From the NCBI GenBank assembly GCA_025454405.1, contig JALOON010000032.1, positions 1 to 64,000 on the forward strand: a stretch of 64,000 nt of DNA. The letters are read 5' to 3'. Each line of letters starts with the position of its first letter. Position 1 is the first letter of the stretch. The notes below the pieces were generated by a model that saw only the letters and a program-made list of their open reading frames with translations, was not told where the DNA came from and made no database searches. Below, one piece after another: positions 41,432-51,060 of this stretch. Both the position numbers and the translations under genes were made by a program. The stretch comes from Oscillatoriaceae cyanobacterium Prado104. GTDB lineage: Bacteria > Cyanobacteriota > Cyanobacteriia > Cyanobacteriales > Microcoleaceae.

Positions 41432-42693
41432 ATGGGAATCTCGATCGCAAATTCTGTACCCTCCATAGGAACAGAATTAACTGTAATTTTTCCGCCATGT
41501 TTTTCGACTACAATTTGACGGGCGATCTCCAATCCCAATCCCGTGCCTTTACCGACGCCTTTCGTAGTAAATAGATGGTCGAAGATGCGGGGTTTCACAT
41601 CTTCAGGAATTCCCGTGCCGTTATCGGCGATCGCAATTTTGACCCAATTTTCTGACACTTCCGTCCGAATTGCAATCCGATTGGGATTATTTTGAATTTC
41701 GGCAAAACTGCGCCCTTGATTCGATTCATCTATAGCGTCGATCGCGTTTGCCAAAATATTCATAAATACCTGATTTAGCTGTCCGGGAAAACAAGCAACT
41801 TCTGGCAAATCGCCGTAGTCGGTAACGACTTCAATAGCGGGACGGTGTTCGTTAGCTTTGAGGCGGTGGCGCAGAATTAGGATAGTGCTATCGATGCCTT
41901 CATGTAAATTGAAAGGTTGTTTGGTATCGCTGTCGGCACGAGAAAAAGTTCGCAGACTTTTACTAATCGAGGTGATGCGATCGCCCCCATCTTGCATCGC
42001 TTGAATTAACTTTGGTAAATCTTCTCGAACATATTCTAGGTCGATCGCTGCTAATTCATCCTCAATTTCTGTACCCGGTTGGGGGAATTTCTCGCGATAC
42101 AAATCGATGATATTTAATAAATCTTGGATGTAATCTCGGGCGGCGCTAACATTGCCTACAATGCAGCCAATCGGATTATTAATTTCGTGGGCAACCCCAG
42201 CCACTAATTGACCCAGTGCCGAGAGTTTTTCCTGTTGTATTAATTGCACTTGAGTTTTTTGCAAATCCTGAGTGCGTTCTATTACTTGCTGTTCTAAAGT
42301 ATCAGTCAGCCGTTTCAGCCGCCAGTGGATTTTCACCCGCGCTAACACTTCCGCTTCTTCAAAAGGTTTGGTAATGTAATCGACTGCGCCTAAAGATAAG
42401 CCTTTGACTTTGTTTTCCGTATCGGCCAAAGCCGTCATAAAAATAATTGGAATTCCTTCAGTTGATGGGTTTTGCTGGAGGCGGCGGCAAGTTTCAAAAC
42501 CATTCATTTTCGGCATTTCAACGTCCAACAAAATCAGTTCTGGGGGGTGGCGTTCCACTTGAAAAAGAGCATCTGCGCCGTCAACAGCCATGCGAACTTT
42601 ATAGCCAGCACCTTTCAAAGCTTGAGACAACACAGACAAGTTAGTAGCATTGTCATCGACAATCAAGATAAACGGTTGGGGTGAGTGTGGCAT
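41404..42693 (-). CDS. REC-histidine kinase
   Basis: 429 residues from the ATG at 42693 (AGGAG ahead). The frame reaches 42756, but that part overlaps a decayed kinase tail. The receiver spans about 8-125 with acceptor Asp in LILLDVEMPKMNGFE and KPF. A coiled coil follows, then H box GVAHEINNPIGCI and an ATPase domain with DNGTGIPEDVKPRIFDHLF and GKGTGLGLEI. No membrane segments. It follows the large membrane hybrid kinase at 42963 on the same strand, mirroring the hybrid kinase / REC-kinase order at 26517-30831, so the two likely form a relay. Confidence 0.88.
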   Translation of the reverse strand: MPHSPQPFILIVDDNATNLSVLSQALKGAGYKVRMAVDGADALFQVERHPPELILLDVEMPKMNGFETCRRLQQNPSTEGIPIIFMTALADTENKVKGLSLGAVDYITKPFEEAEVLARVKIHWRLKRLTDTLEQQVIERTQDLQKTQVQLIQQEKLSALGQLVAGVAHEINNPIGCIVGNVSAARDYIQDLLNIIDLYREKFPQPGTEIEDELAAIDLEYVREDLPKLIQAMQDGGDRITSISKSLRTFSRADSDTKQPFNLHEGIDSTILILRHRLKANEHRPAIEVVTDYGDLPEVACFPGQLNQVFMNILANAIDAIDESNQGRSFAEIQNNPNRIAIRTEVSENWVKIAIADNGTGIPEDVKPRIFDHLFTTKGVGKGTGLGLEIARQIVVEKHGGKITVNSVPMEGTEFAIEIPIQQQKPSAN

Positions 42694-42705
42694 GGTTTCG
42701 GCTCC

Positions 42706-42930
42706 TGTTAAGCGAGGTAGTATTGGGTAAATGCCCGCTGTTGTTTGAGTTTGCAAGCCCCAGCAAAGCGGATGATTTATTAGACATCTCCTAAAAAGAT
42801 TCTGGAAGCCTTGCTCTATATGGACAAAAACCTAATTATGGGAGATGTCTATTTGATAAAGGCGGCCGTATTTGTATCCGAAAGAAAGTTGGGCGACGAC
42901 TTCGATGCTGCGATCGAGTGGGTAAAAAAT
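42706..42930 (-). pseudogene. Decayed C-terminal tail of a hybrid kinase, with insertion
   Basis: The sequence AGCGAGGTAGTATTGGGTAA to GCAAAGCGGATGATTT, and after the insertion AAGGCGGCCGTATTTGTATC to GCTGCGATCGAG, matches in order the tails of the hybrid kinase at 42963 and of the fragment at 46231 (helical region with [10 protein letters not shown]). Stops and the insertion at 42782-42850 make it non-coding. It is a third relic of the same gene family in this locus. Confidence 0.65.
42782..42850. mobile_element. 69-bp element with 10-bp inverted ends (AGACATCTCC)
   Basis: Ends AGACATCTCC and GGAGATGTCT are perfect inverted repeats; ATT flanks both sides as a possible 3-bp target duplication. 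It splits the decayed kinase tail, and removing it rejoins the homology, which defines its borders. No coding capacity: a MITE or small IS relic. Confidence 0.7.
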
Positions 42931-42962
42931 AACTTTTGTTAGGGTTCGATTAGCGTTTCAAG

Positions 42963-45900
42963 CTACTTGTTGCGTTCCTGATATTTTTGAATAAAAGCCC
43001 GCAGTTGTTTGAGTTCGCAAGCTTCAGCAAGGCGGATGATTTCTCGGCGAAAGGCAGCCGTATTCGCGTCCTGAAGTTCTCCGGCAACTTCAATGATGCC
43101 ATCGAGATCTCCGTCAGAAGCTAACTCTAAAAGTCGATCCAGGATTTCTGCAGCAAGTGGCTGCATTTCATCGGGCATGACCTCAACATTCTGGTTCTGG
43201 GCGCTATCTGTATCGTAAATCCAATCTAATTGCAGGTATTTTTGCAGCAATTCTAATAAAGTTTCGGCTTGCACGGGCTTGGGCAAGAAATCATTACCAC
43301 CGGCATCGAGGCTTTTGTGCCGATCGATATCGAATACACTGGCAGAAGAAACGATGACAATTTGGTCTTTCAGTTGCGAGTGCGATACTCCTTGGGAGTC
43401 GGTTCCCGATCGCACTTTCTGTAAAAACTCAAACCCATCCATCACGGGCATCGCCAAGTCAGTAATAATTAAATCTGGCGAGGTTAACACAGCCTGTTCG
43501 ATCCCTTCTTTTCCGTTGCTAGCTTCGATAATGGCAAAGCCGATCGGTTCTAAAAGATTGACTAAAACCGAGCGATTTTCCCAACTGTCATCAACGACTA
43601 AAATTTTGCGTTTCGAGCCTTGATAACCCTGAATTGCTTCTTGTTTTATGGCTCTCGAAACCGCTGCCCAATTTTCCGCTTCCGGCATTTGTACTTCAAA
43701 GAAAAAGGTGCTGCCAGAACCTAAAACACTTTGCACCTGAATTTTGCTATGCATTAAAGCAACAATTTTCTGGGTAATTGCCAATCCCAACCCCGTACCT
43801 TCTGCTTGCTTTTTGGTGTCGCCAACTTGCTCGAAAGGCAAGAAAATTTTTGCGATTTGTTCGGGAGTCATGCCTACCCCAGTATCTGCAATCGTAAAGC
43901 GAATCAAGCGATTTGCAATTTGCGATTTTTGAGTGGCGATTGGAGATTGAGAATTGGCGATTCGATTGGGGATCTGTGATTTGGGATCTTCGATTACTTC
44001 TACTTTGAAAGTGACAGTCCCGCGTTCGGTGAATTTAATAGCATTACCCAGAAGGTTAATCAAAACTTGACGGAGACGTTTTTCATCTGCGATAACTCCT
44101 ACCGGCAGTTGGGATTCAACTTGAAAATCGAAATTAATACCTTTTTCGGCGGCGCGAATGCGATTGATTTCGACAATGCTTTGCAAGAAGGAAGGAAAGT
44201 GCAAAGGCGCGGGATGCAGTTCTAATTTGCGGGCTTCGATTTTGGCAAGGTCTAAAATATCGTTAATTAAATTCAGCAAGTGAGCGCCGCATTGATAGAT
44301 AATATCGAGGCCGTTTTGCCCTTTTTGGGTAAGCAGGTGTTCGCTGCGTTTGAGGATTTGCGCGTAGCCGAGAATGCCGTTGAGAGGAGTGCGCAATTCG
44401 TGGCTCATATTGGCAAGAAATTCGCTTTTTGCTTGATTGGCATTATCTGCAACTTCCTTCGCTTGCTGGAGTTCCCAACTGGTTTGCTGAATTTCTTGAA
44501 ATTTATCTTGGAGAGCAATTGCCATCAGTTGGAAGTTATGAGACAGGGTGTCAATTTCGGTAATTGAACTGGCAGGAATTTGTAGCGATTGTTGTTCTGT
44601 AAGTTTATCGGGTAAATTGCTGGTGAGATTGGCAAGTTGCAGCAAGGGTTTGACGAGACTGCTGCTAATAGTTTTTGCCAAAAGAGGTGCCAAAATTGCG
44701 ATCGCCATTAAAATAGCGAGGCTTTTGGTATAAATTTCATCGAGTTTTATGAGGTAGGAAGCACTTGATTCTTCGATCGTCAATATCCAAGGTAGATTGC
44801 CGCCGATCGCGCTCTTTTGCACGTAATATGATTTTTTCCAGCGCACTAAATTAGGCTTGCCGGGCAAGTTCGGTATCCAAATGTGGGTGTTGCCATCGAC
44901 TCGATAAATTCTACCATTGCTCTCTCGATCGAAGGCTTGCCCTGCCTTCAGTTCGTCGCGAGTGCTAGCGATCGATCGATTATGTTCGTCCAGTAAACTT
45001 ATCTGGCGAGTTGGTGATTTTTGACCTGCCAGCCACTTTTGTTTCAGGGTATTGACATCAATCTCTGCAACAATTTGACCCGTTAGGTTGTCACCTTGCA
45101 AAATCGGTACTGTCTGAAATATCGTTGGCACGTTGGATACTACCATCACCTCAGAAAGCATCGGTTGTTTTGCTGTTAATAATGTCTCGAATGGCAAACT
45201 GTTCGCTCGATCGTTCAGTTTAGCAGTATTTTGAGGAGCGTTTTGGACATTAGTTAAATTAAAAATTTCCCCGTCTGTGTTGGTAATGTAGAGATGGCGG
45301 AACTCGGGAAGTGTCGCTCTGGCAATTTGAATTATTTCCTGCATTTGGGAAGGGTTTGAAAGCTCGCGCTCTTGAATGTTAGATGCGATTCCTTGCAACT
45401 TCCCCAGGTTTTGTTTGTGCCAGTTCTGCAGATCGGTAGCGATATGTTGTCGGGTGTCTGCTAGGCTAGATGACACCTGCTTCTCTTGAGCTGAGGTGGC
45501 ATCGTGACAGTTCCAAACAGTCAGCACCAGTGCTGGTAGCAAGACAAAGGCTACTAGCAAATTGAGGAGAGTTTGTTCAAAATCATGAGTTTTAATTGTC
45601 TTGACGCGCAGCCATCGGGCAATCGGCGTGTGAGTCAGAATCAAACTGGCAATTAGGGTATTGCAAATTTGATTGATGGGATTTTTGAAGGAAACGAATA
45701 CAACAATTTCTGGAGGAATTTTAGCAACAAAGACGTAGAGGAACCAGAGCAGGGGAAATCCAATAATTACCCAATAAAAAACATCAAGGAGTAATTGATT
45801 GCTGATGCGCCGTCGCAGTCCCCAACCTACAAAAAGCGCTTCCAAAGTGTAGAGAATAAATGCGGCAGGATGCTTCCAAATAAAAATTGTATGGCAACTA

Positions 45901-46127
45901 GAAATCGCAGCGGCGATCGCGCCCCAGCCCAATCCGTACAGCCGGACAACCAGCATGGTAAAAATACTGCCGAATAGCCAGTCTACATGGCGGAGGATGG
46001 GAATTTTGAAGTAATTGCCCGCGTATCCTGCTAAGATCAGGAATAGCAAAACCAGGGCAGATCGCCAACGATCTTGAAATTGATTTTTATTGCGCGAGTT
46101 TCCATACTCTTCTATATTTGCTGTCAT
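42963..46127 (-). CDS. Large membrane hybrid histidine kinase
   Basis: 1054 residues. Residues 20-190 form several helices (MASE-like membrane sensor, e.g. [18 protein letters not shown]). A Cache-like periplasmic domain spans about 215-450, then a helix at 465-485, HAMP-like linker, H box [15 protein letters not shown] (near 575), ATPase domain ([16 protein letters not shown]), receiver from about 840 with acceptor D890 ([13 protein letters not shown]), and a helical tail ending [11 protein letters not shown] that resembles an HPt-type helical bundle. All parts of a multistep relay are present. Two broken relatives flank it, at 42706-42930 and 46231-46707, so this gene type has been amplified here. 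Confidence 0.88.
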   Translation of the reverse strand: MTANIEEYGNSRNKNQFQDRWRSALVLLFLILAGYAGNYFKIPILRHVDWLFGSIFTMLVVRLYGLGWGAIAAAISSCHTIFIWKHPAAFILYTLEALFVGWGLRRRISNQLLLDVFYWVIIGFPLLWFLYVFVAKIPPEIVVFVSFKNPINQICNTLIASLILTHTPIARWLRVKTIKTHDFEQTLLNLLVAFVLLPALVLTVWNCHDATSAQEKQVSSSLADTRQHIATDLQNWHKQNLGKLQGIASNIQERELSNPSQMQEIIQIARATLPEFRHLYITNTDGEIFNLTNVQNAPQNTAKLNDRANSLPFETLLTAKQPMLSEVMVVSNVPTIFQTVPILQGDNLTGQIVAEIDVNTLKQKWLAGQKSPTRQISLLDEHNRSIASTRDELKAGQAFDRESNGRIYRVDGNTHIWIPNLPGKPNLVRWKKSYYVQKSAIGGNLPWILTIEESSASYLIKLDEIYTKSLAILMAIAILAPLLAKTISSSLVKPLLQLANLTSNLPDKLTEQQSLQIPASSITEIDTLSHNFQLMAIALQDKFQEIQQTSWELQQAKEVADNANQAKSEFLANMSHELRTPLNGILGYAQILKRSEHLLTQKGQNGLDIIYQCGAHLLNLINDILDLAKIEARKLELHPAPLHFPSFLQSIVEINRIRAAEKGINFDFQVESQLPVGVIADEKRLRQVLINLLGNAIKFTERGTVTFKVEVIEDPKSQIPNRIANSQSPIATQKSQIANRLIRFTIADTGVGMTPEQIAKIFLPFEQVGDTKKQAEGTGLGLAITQKIVALMHSKIQVQSVLGSGSTFFFEVQMPEAENWAAVSRAIKQEAIQGYQGSKRKILVVDDSWENRSVLVNLLEPIGFAIIEASNGKEGIEQAVLTSPDLIITDLAMPVMDGFEFLQKVRSGTDSQGVSHSQLKDQIVIVSSASVFDIDRHKSLDAGGNDFLPKPVQAETLLELLQKYLQLDWIYDTDSAQNQNVEVMPDEMQPLAAEILDRLLELASDGDLDGIIEVAGELQDANTAAFRREIIRLAEACELKQLRAFIQKYQERNK

Positions 46128-46230
46128 TTTTTCTGCTTGTATTAATGTTCAAATTACACCAATTAAATTAAAAACCCGAGTTGAGATTCTCCTACATTCC
46201 CCTGACAAAGAGAGACTTTAACCGCTTTTT

Positions 46231-46707
46231 TCAGTTTGGGGATTCAGCGAGGTAATGTTGGATAAAATTCCGCAGTTGTTTGAGTTCGCAAGCTTCCGCA
46301 AGACGGATGATTTCTCGGCCAAAAGCCTCGATATTTGCATCCTGAAGCAGTTGCTGTGCGACTTCAACAATCTCATCCATTTCTCCGTCTCGGGCTAACT
46401 CTGCAAGTTGCTGCAAGATTGCAAACTCAGGTGGGTGCATTGCATCAGGTATAACCTCTACATTCTGGTTTTGGGTGCGATCGGTATCATACACCCAATC
46501 TAATTTCAAATATTTTTGTATTAGTTCTAGTAATGTTTCGGCTTGTACGGGTTTCGGCAAGAAATCATTGCCTCCGGCATCGAGGCTTTTGTGCCGATCG
46601 ATCTCGAATACACTTGCCGAAGCAACGATAACAATTCGATCGTGTAATTGAGGGTTGGAACGCACTTGCTGTAAAAATTCAAACCCATCCATCACCGGCA
46701 TTGCTTA
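46231..46707 (-). pseudogene. Truncated hybrid kinase: half receiver plus tail
   Basis: About 156 residues starting [20 protein letters not shown] and ending in [17 protein letters not shown], clearly paralogous to the last 162 residues of the kinase at 42963. The receiver lacks its acceptor Asp and the acidic pair. A TAA lies where the preceding Leu codon should be, and the hairpin-family repeat starts 7 bases farther out. The gene has thus been cut within its receiver. An internal ATG could still give a short protein, but with no phospho-acceptor. Confidence 0.75.
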
Positions 46708-46713
46708 TTAAAA

Positions 46714-46890
46714 GATGCGGACTAAAGTCCACACTACGAACAGTTTTGATTGCTGGTAATTGACCGGACACAATATCACTCGATCGGCATTGATAACAAA
46801 TTAGAGGGGAGTGGATTTTGTCAATACGCCTTGAGGTAGAAATATTATTGAAAATTCGGACTGAAGTCCGCACTACGAACTGTTTTTTTC
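46714..46890. repeat. Two copies of the GCGGACTAAAGTCC...ACTAC repeat at a breakpoint
   Basis: TGCGGACTAAAGTCCACACTACGAACAGTTTT (two segments: 46714-46735 and following) and TCGGACTGAAGTCCGCACTACGAACTGTTTTT (46858-46889) are direct copies about 144 bases apart. The first abuts the truncated receiver. Related to the hairpins at 3481 and 52439. Confidence 0.7.
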
Positions 46891-46929
46891 GATCGAGCAG
46901 CACAAAAAATCTAGATGCGGCACACCATA

Positions 46930-48216
46930 TCACCGCCCGAGTTTATTGGGAATGCCTTCGCAGCCGCCCGGAATAGTTTCTCTCGACTTCGAGCCGCACC
47001 AAGCGCAGCAGTAATAGCGCTGTTCCTCCGACATCCGCTTGACACCTGTAAAATCAACTCGTTCCACCACAGCGCCTGTAAATTCGCCAGTTTTGTAGTC
47101 GGGCAATTCAGTACGGCTGCGAGGGGAAGCTGTTTGGGCCGAGCCGTAGAATAAAATAGCAGCTTTCATGTCAGCGCGAGCGAGATTCGCTTCGTACAAA
47201 ATCGCCCGCGACAGATTGGCTTTCACCAAATCGCTTTTGCTGAGATTTGACTTGACGAGGTTGGCTTCGCTCAAATCTGTCCACCGCAAGTCTGTACCGG
47301 AGAGATCCGCAGCCGCTAGCATGACGTTGAGATCGATTACGCGAACGCCGTTTTCCCTGTCTTCTGCATAGCCGCCGTCGCCGTCAAGAATGGGACGCCC
47401 TAAAAGTCGATCGCGCTGCAAGGGAGTAACCAACCTCGACTGCGACAAAAACCGCAAAATTTTCGCTTTACCTTCAGCATCTACACTGCTCATAATCGCA
47501 GCCGTGCGGCCTTCCGCGATCGCCCTTTCCTGCGGCCAATCTTCCAAAAATCCCTGTTCGTCGAGGGCTAAATCCGAAACTCCTTGAAAATAAGCATCTA
47601 TTGTCTGCTGCTGAGTAATGCGGTTTTGCTGGATCGTCAAATCCTTCGAGATGACATACTGCCGCCAAGCCACGTAAACGCCCAAAATCGCGATCAAAAT
47701 TTGTCCCAAAGCGCCGATCAGTTCCCCGAGAGCTCCCACTGCATCCCAATTAATTTGGATGTTGTGGCTTTCGGGATCTGTATTCGATCCGCTAAGCATC
47801 AGCAAGCCGGCGATGCCCGTTAACAGCCCCAAACAGGCAAAGACGATCGTGCGCCAAGTCGGGGGAATTACCTGCGTCCAAATTTTGCCCCAATTGGGCC
47901 ACACTATCACCAGGGCAAGGACGATCGACCCGATCGCGCCCAACAAACCGATTACAACATTATCGAGCGCTAGCCCTAAAATCATCGTGGCGATCGATCC
48001 CAAAATCAGCGCCGATCCCGAAAATTCAGCAGGTGTTTGTGTCGGGTACTTCACCGCCACAACCTTGCGGGTAGGAAGTTGTGACTGCGGTTTTTCCGGT
48101 TCGGCAGTCATGGCTAGCGTCCCTGTTTCTGGCACTTTGGGGCTAGCACCGTTAGGGCTTTCTGCAGTCACGTTCGACTGGGGATTTGGTTGAGCAGAGT
48201 TTGGTTCTGGTGTCAT
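46930..48216 (-). CDS. Membrane protein with pentapeptide repeats
   Basis: 428 residues. A proline- and serine-rich N-terminus (about 1-60) precedes four to five membrane helices (70-200). A helical region leads to about nine pentapeptide repeats at roughly 325-375 (ADLSGTDLRWTDLSEANLVK), which fold into a right-handed quadrilateral beta helix. The C-terminal 50 residues contain the cysteine cluster CCAWCG. Such membrane-pentapeptide proteins are common in filamentous cyanobacteria and largely uncharacterised. The start ATG at 48216 has no strong ribosome site. It is divergent from the retropepsin genes. Confidence 0.8.
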   Translation of the reverse strand: MTPEPNSAQPNPQSNVTAESPNGASPKVPETGTLAMTAEPEKPQSQLPTRKVVAVKYPTQTPAEFSGSALILGSIATMILGLALDNVVIGLLGAIGSIVLALVIVWPNWGKIWTQVIPPTWRTIVFACLGLLTGIAGLLMLSGSNTDPESHNIQINWDAVGALGELIGALGQILIAILGVYVAWRQYVISKDLTIQQNRITQQQTIDAYFQGVSDLALDEQGFLEDWPQERAIAEGRTAAIMSSVDAEGKAKILRFLSQSRLVTPLQRDRLLGRPILDGDGGYAEDRENGVRVIDLNVMLAAADLSGTDLRWTDLSEANLVKSNLSKSDLVKANLSRAILYEANLARADMKAAILFYGSAQTASPRSRTELPDYKTGEFTGAVVERVDFTGVKRMSEEQRYYCCAWCGSKSRETIPGGCEGIPNKLGR

Positions 48217-48393
48217 GCGATCGGGAGAAATCTAAAATCTATCTGTCACTAAACACGATTTTAACTAACCAAGCAAGATTCTAGTTGATATTTCTCCTCC
48301 TTGGAAGAGAGTGGCTGCTAAATTCTCACCAGATTATCTGGAGCTAATTACAATAGAAAAATCCGCTACTTACACTCCAAGAGGTAACATAAG

Positions 48394-48849
48394 ATGACAC
48401 TCGTACTTCCCAACCTTCAAGGCAAACAAATGGGTCAAGTTCTGACAACAATTACCGTCACCAATCGCATCGATCTAATTCTGGCCGAACGGGGATTCAT
48501 TTCTGCTGCCGAAGTTCGCTCTGCGGTACTCGATAAAGTTCTTGTCGATACCGGAGCCACGCTGCTTTCGTTGCCAGATCCCATTATTAGCCAACTCGGT
48601 TTAAAACAAGCAGGAGAAAGAGATGTCGAAACATCTGCAGGCATCAGAAAAGGTCGAATTTTTGCTGACGTTCAAATTACTGTAGAGGGCAGAGAAGGGA
48701 GATTTGATTGTTTGGAGCTACCGGAAGGAGTTTCTGCTGTTTTGCTAGGCGTGATTCCAATGGAAGCACTGGGATTAGAGCCGGATTTGAAAAATCAGCG
48801 GCTGCGCGTATTGCCGATGAATAGCGAACAAACATATCTGATGGGTTAA
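48394..48849 (+). CDS. Retropepsin-like aspartic protease, copy 1
   Basis: 151 residues, a single clan AA aspartic protease domain. The catalytic motif is DTGATLLSLP at about residue 51, preceded by the strand VLDKVLV. The hydrophobic-hydrophobic-Gly flap partner is VLLGVIPMEALGL near 125, as in retroviral-type proteases that act as homodimers. No signal peptide or membrane segment. AAGAGG precedes the ATG. A near copy follows at 48934 with the same upstream text, so the pair is a recent tandem duplication. The two could form homo- or heterodimers. Cellular substrate unknown. Confidence 0.8.
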   Translation: MTLVLPNLQGKQMGQVLTTITVTNRIDLILAERGFISAAEVRSAVLDKVLVDTGATLLSLPDPIISQLGLKQAGERDVETSAGIRKGRIFADVQITVEGREGRFDCLELPEGVSAVLLGVIPMEALGLEPDLKNQRLRVLPMNSEQTYLMG

Positions 48850-48933
48850 CGTCCCAGCAACCCGTTAAGAATTCCTAATATTTAACGGGCAAAAAGCGAA
48901 TTACAATACTTACACCCCAAGAGGTAACATAAC

Positions 48934-49389
48934 ATGACACTCGTACTTCCCAACCTTCAAGGCAAACAAATGGGCCAAGTTCTGACAACAATTACCGTCA
49001 CTAATTTCGTCGATACGGTTTTGGTCGATCGAGGATTCATTTCCGCTGGAGAGGTTCGCTCTGCGTTACTCGATAAGGTTCTTGTCGATACCGGAGCCAC
49101 TCTGCTTTCCTTACCAGCCCCGATTATTAGCCAACTCGGTTTAAAACAAGTAGGAGAAAGAGATGTCGAAACATCTGTCGGCATCAGAAAAGGTCGAATT
49201 TTTGGAGGCGCTCAAATTACTGTAGAGGGCAGAGAAAGTATATTTGATTGTTTGGAGTTACCAGAAGGAGTTTCTGCTGTTTTGCTAGGCATGACTTCCA
49301 TGCAAGAATTGGGATTAGAACCGGATTTGAAAAATCAGCGGCTGCGCGTATTGCCGATGAATAGCGAACAAACATACCTAATGGGTTAA
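48934..49389 (+). CDS. Retropepsin-like aspartic protease, copy 2
   Basis: 151 residues and the same length as copy 1. DTGATLLSLPAP contains the catalytic Asp; the second half has AVLLGMTSMQELGL. Codon-level similarity is high, and the first 23 residues and last 25 are almost identical to copy 1. Substitutions concentrate around the loop after residue 23 (NFVDTVLVDRG versus NRIDLILAERG) and near residue 90, which could alter substrate choice. Same ribosome site as copy 1. Function unknown beyond protease family membership. Confidence 0.8.
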   Translation: MTLVLPNLQGKQMGQVLTTITVTNFVDTVLVDRGFISAGEVRSALLDKVLVDTGATLLSLPAPIISQLGLKQVGERDVETSVGIRKGRIFGGAQITVEGRESIFDCLELPEGVSAVLLGMTSMQELGLEPDLKNQRLRVLPMNSEQTYLMG

Positions 49390-49421
49390 CTCCCCAGCAA
49401 CTCGTTAAAACTCCTTGACAA

Positions 49422-49934
49422 TTAACGGGCCAAATAAGCCCTGAGCAAATACAAACCCACGGTTCCCAACATCAAAAATAGCCACCCCCAAACTAACTCC
49501 ATACTAAAAGATTGAGCGTTGCCTAAAGCCACAAGAATTTGCTGCCGCACTACAAAGGCAAACAACCAGCAAACCTCCACTTTCAGCGCTACTAAAAGAC
49601 CTCGCGCTAACACATACTGCTTGCGGGCATTCTCGGCAGTAATCGGTACGGGATAATTAAAAGTATGCGGGTAGCGGCTTACCGCAGCCAAAGCTACAAA
49701 CATAATTGCAGCCACCGCAGGCATTATCCAGATTGCCAGCTTGTCGCCCCAATTATCCGGCCGCCCCGAAAACCCGAAATGAATCGGAATTCGATCGGGC
49801 AAAACAGCCCAAAAACGGACTATTATCGCTACTGACACTAAAATCGCGATCGCGGCGGCGAACTCTCCAGCCACCAACAGCGGCGATAGCCCCAGAGACA
49901 GAATCGGTCGTTGGTTTGGTGCGTTTCCAGTCAT
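49422..49934 (-). CDS. DUF1648-domain membrane protein
   Basis: 170 residues from the ATG at 49934. The DUF1648 motif LPDRIPIHFGFSGRPDNWG is at about residues 45-63 after the first helix. Three more helices follow (about 70-88, 112-130, 145-165). DUF1648 is found in small membrane proteins related to the SdpI immunity group of Bacillus, but most members are uncharacterised. It converges on the retropepsin genes with a 32-base gap and is divergent from the deformylase. Confidence 0.78.
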   Translation of the reverse strand: MTGNAPNQRPILSLGLSPLLVAGEFAAAIAILVSVAIIVRFWAVLPDRIPIHFGFSGRPDNWGDKLAIWIMPAVAAIMFVALAAVSRYPHTFNYPVPITAENARKQYVLARGLLVALKVEVCWLFAFVVRQQILVALGNAQSFSMELVWGWLFLMLGTVGLYLLRAYLAR

Positions 49935-50010
49935 GGGCGTCAAAATTTAGCTAAAATTAAACAGCAGAGAATTGTTTGAAATTTAACCCCAGATTAGCGA
50001 GTAAGGTTGT

Positions 50011-50571
50011 ATGACTGCTCAGGTTTTAGTTGAAAAGAAAAAGTTAGAAAAACCGCCCCTAACAATACACACATTAGGCGATCGCGTCCTGCGGCAGCCA
50101 GCAAAACGGGTCAAAAGCGTCGATGCTGAAATTCGGCAGCTAGTTCGAGACATGCTGCAAACCATGTACAGCGCTGACGGCATCGGTTTGGCCGCCCCCC
50201 AAGTCGGAGTCCACAAACAAGTTATTGTAATCGACTGCGAGCCGGACAAGCCAGAAGCACCCCCGCTGGTTTTGATCAACCCCACTATCAAAAGTACCAG
50301 CGGCGATGTCAGCCCGTTTCAAGAAGGCTGTTTGAGCATTCCTGGAGTCTATTTGGAAGTCAAGCGCCCAGCCGTCGTGGAAGTGTCCTATCGCGACGAA
50401 TACGGCCGCCCGCAAACTCTCAAAGCAACAGACCTACTGGCGACGGTAATTCAACACGAAATGGATCACCTTAACGGCGTGCTGTTTGTGGATAGAGTAG
50501 AGAACAAACTGGCACTAACTGAAGAATTAGTCAAGCACAAATTTTCACCCAAGGCGGTAAAAGCAGTATGA
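50011..50571 (+). CDS. def: Peptide deformylase
   Basis: 186 residues. It removes the formyl group from the N-terminal methionine of new proteins. All three family motifs are present: GIGLAAPQVG (about 59-68), EGCLSIPG with the metal-binding Cys (about 108-115) and QHEMDHLNG with the two His ligands and catalytic Glu (about 150-158). Length and motifs fit active bacterial enzymes. The stop overlaps the start of the next small gene (ATGA). Cyanobacteria often have two def genes; this one is the general type. Confidence 0.95.
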   Translation: MTAQVLVEKKKLEKPPLTIHTLGDRVLRQPAKRVKSVDAEIRQLVRDMLQTMYSADGIGLAAPQVGVHKQVIVIDCEPDKPEAPPLVLINPTIKSTSGDVSPFQEGCLSIPGVYLEVKRPAVVEVSYRDEYGRPQTLKATDLLATVIQHEMDHLNGVLFVDRVENKLALTEELVKHKFSPKAVKAV

Positions 50572-50771
50572 TGGCAGGAACTCCCAAAAGCGGTTTATTT
50601 CTAGCTCTTTCTTGCATAGCTGCGATCGCGGCAGTCGGCTCAATTTTTGAGCTGTCTTCAGGAGACGCTCAACTCGGCAATTTAGTCACCGGCATTATCC
50701 TTTCCCTCAGCGTACCGCTTTCAGGGCTGTTTTTCTATGCAGCAGTTCGGGATGCTAGGGCAAATATGTAG
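50568..50771 (+). CDS. Small membrane protein translationally coupled to def
   Basis: 67 residues with two hydrophobic helices (about 9-27 and 38-60) and a charged C-terminus, VRDARANM. It overlaps the deformylase stop by four bases (ATGA), which strongly suggests coupled translation. I know of no function; its place implies a link to membrane-protein or nascent-chain processing, but this is inference. Confidence 0.65.
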   Translation: MMAGTPKSGLFLALSCIAAIAAVGSIFELSSGDAQLGNLVTGIILSLSVPLSGLFFYAAVRDARANM

Positions 50772-50819
50772 TTGGTTGAGAGTTGTTCGGGAGTGAGCGG
50801 ATTGGCGCAAGTATGTTTT

Positions 50820-51060
50820 GAGTTTTGAGTTTTGAGTTAGTAGTGCGAGTCCCGCCAGCTCGCGATCGATTATCGACTATTAATTAGCAACTGCCAAGCG
50901 CGCGCTCTACATCTAGCACAACTAAAAGTTAGTAAGGTGCGCGCTGCGCACCCTAAACCTGCATCTAACAGCTAGTAAGGTGCGCAGCGCGCACCCCACG
51001 CATCACAACTAATGACTCACAACTAATGACTCATAACTAACAACTAATGACTCATAACTG
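50820..51060. repeat. Mixed dispersed repeats between def operon and FHA-PrsW gene
   Basis: TTTTGAG tandem units (50817-50838), one altered 34-bp-family unit (about 50840-50868), two GTAAGGTGCGCGCTGCGCACC-type palindromes (50931-50953 and 50973-50998), then ACTAATGACTCATAACTA tandem units up to the start codon. No gene. Confidence 0.8.

Larger units (their letters stand above)
48350..49389 (+). repeat. 540-bp tandem duplication of a retropepsin gene with its leader
   Basis: The stretch from about 48353 to 48849 recurs 540 bases later with the same ribosome site (CCAAGAGGTAACATAA) and nearly identical coding sequence. Differences cluster between codons about 24-40 and 84-95. Confidence 0.85.
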
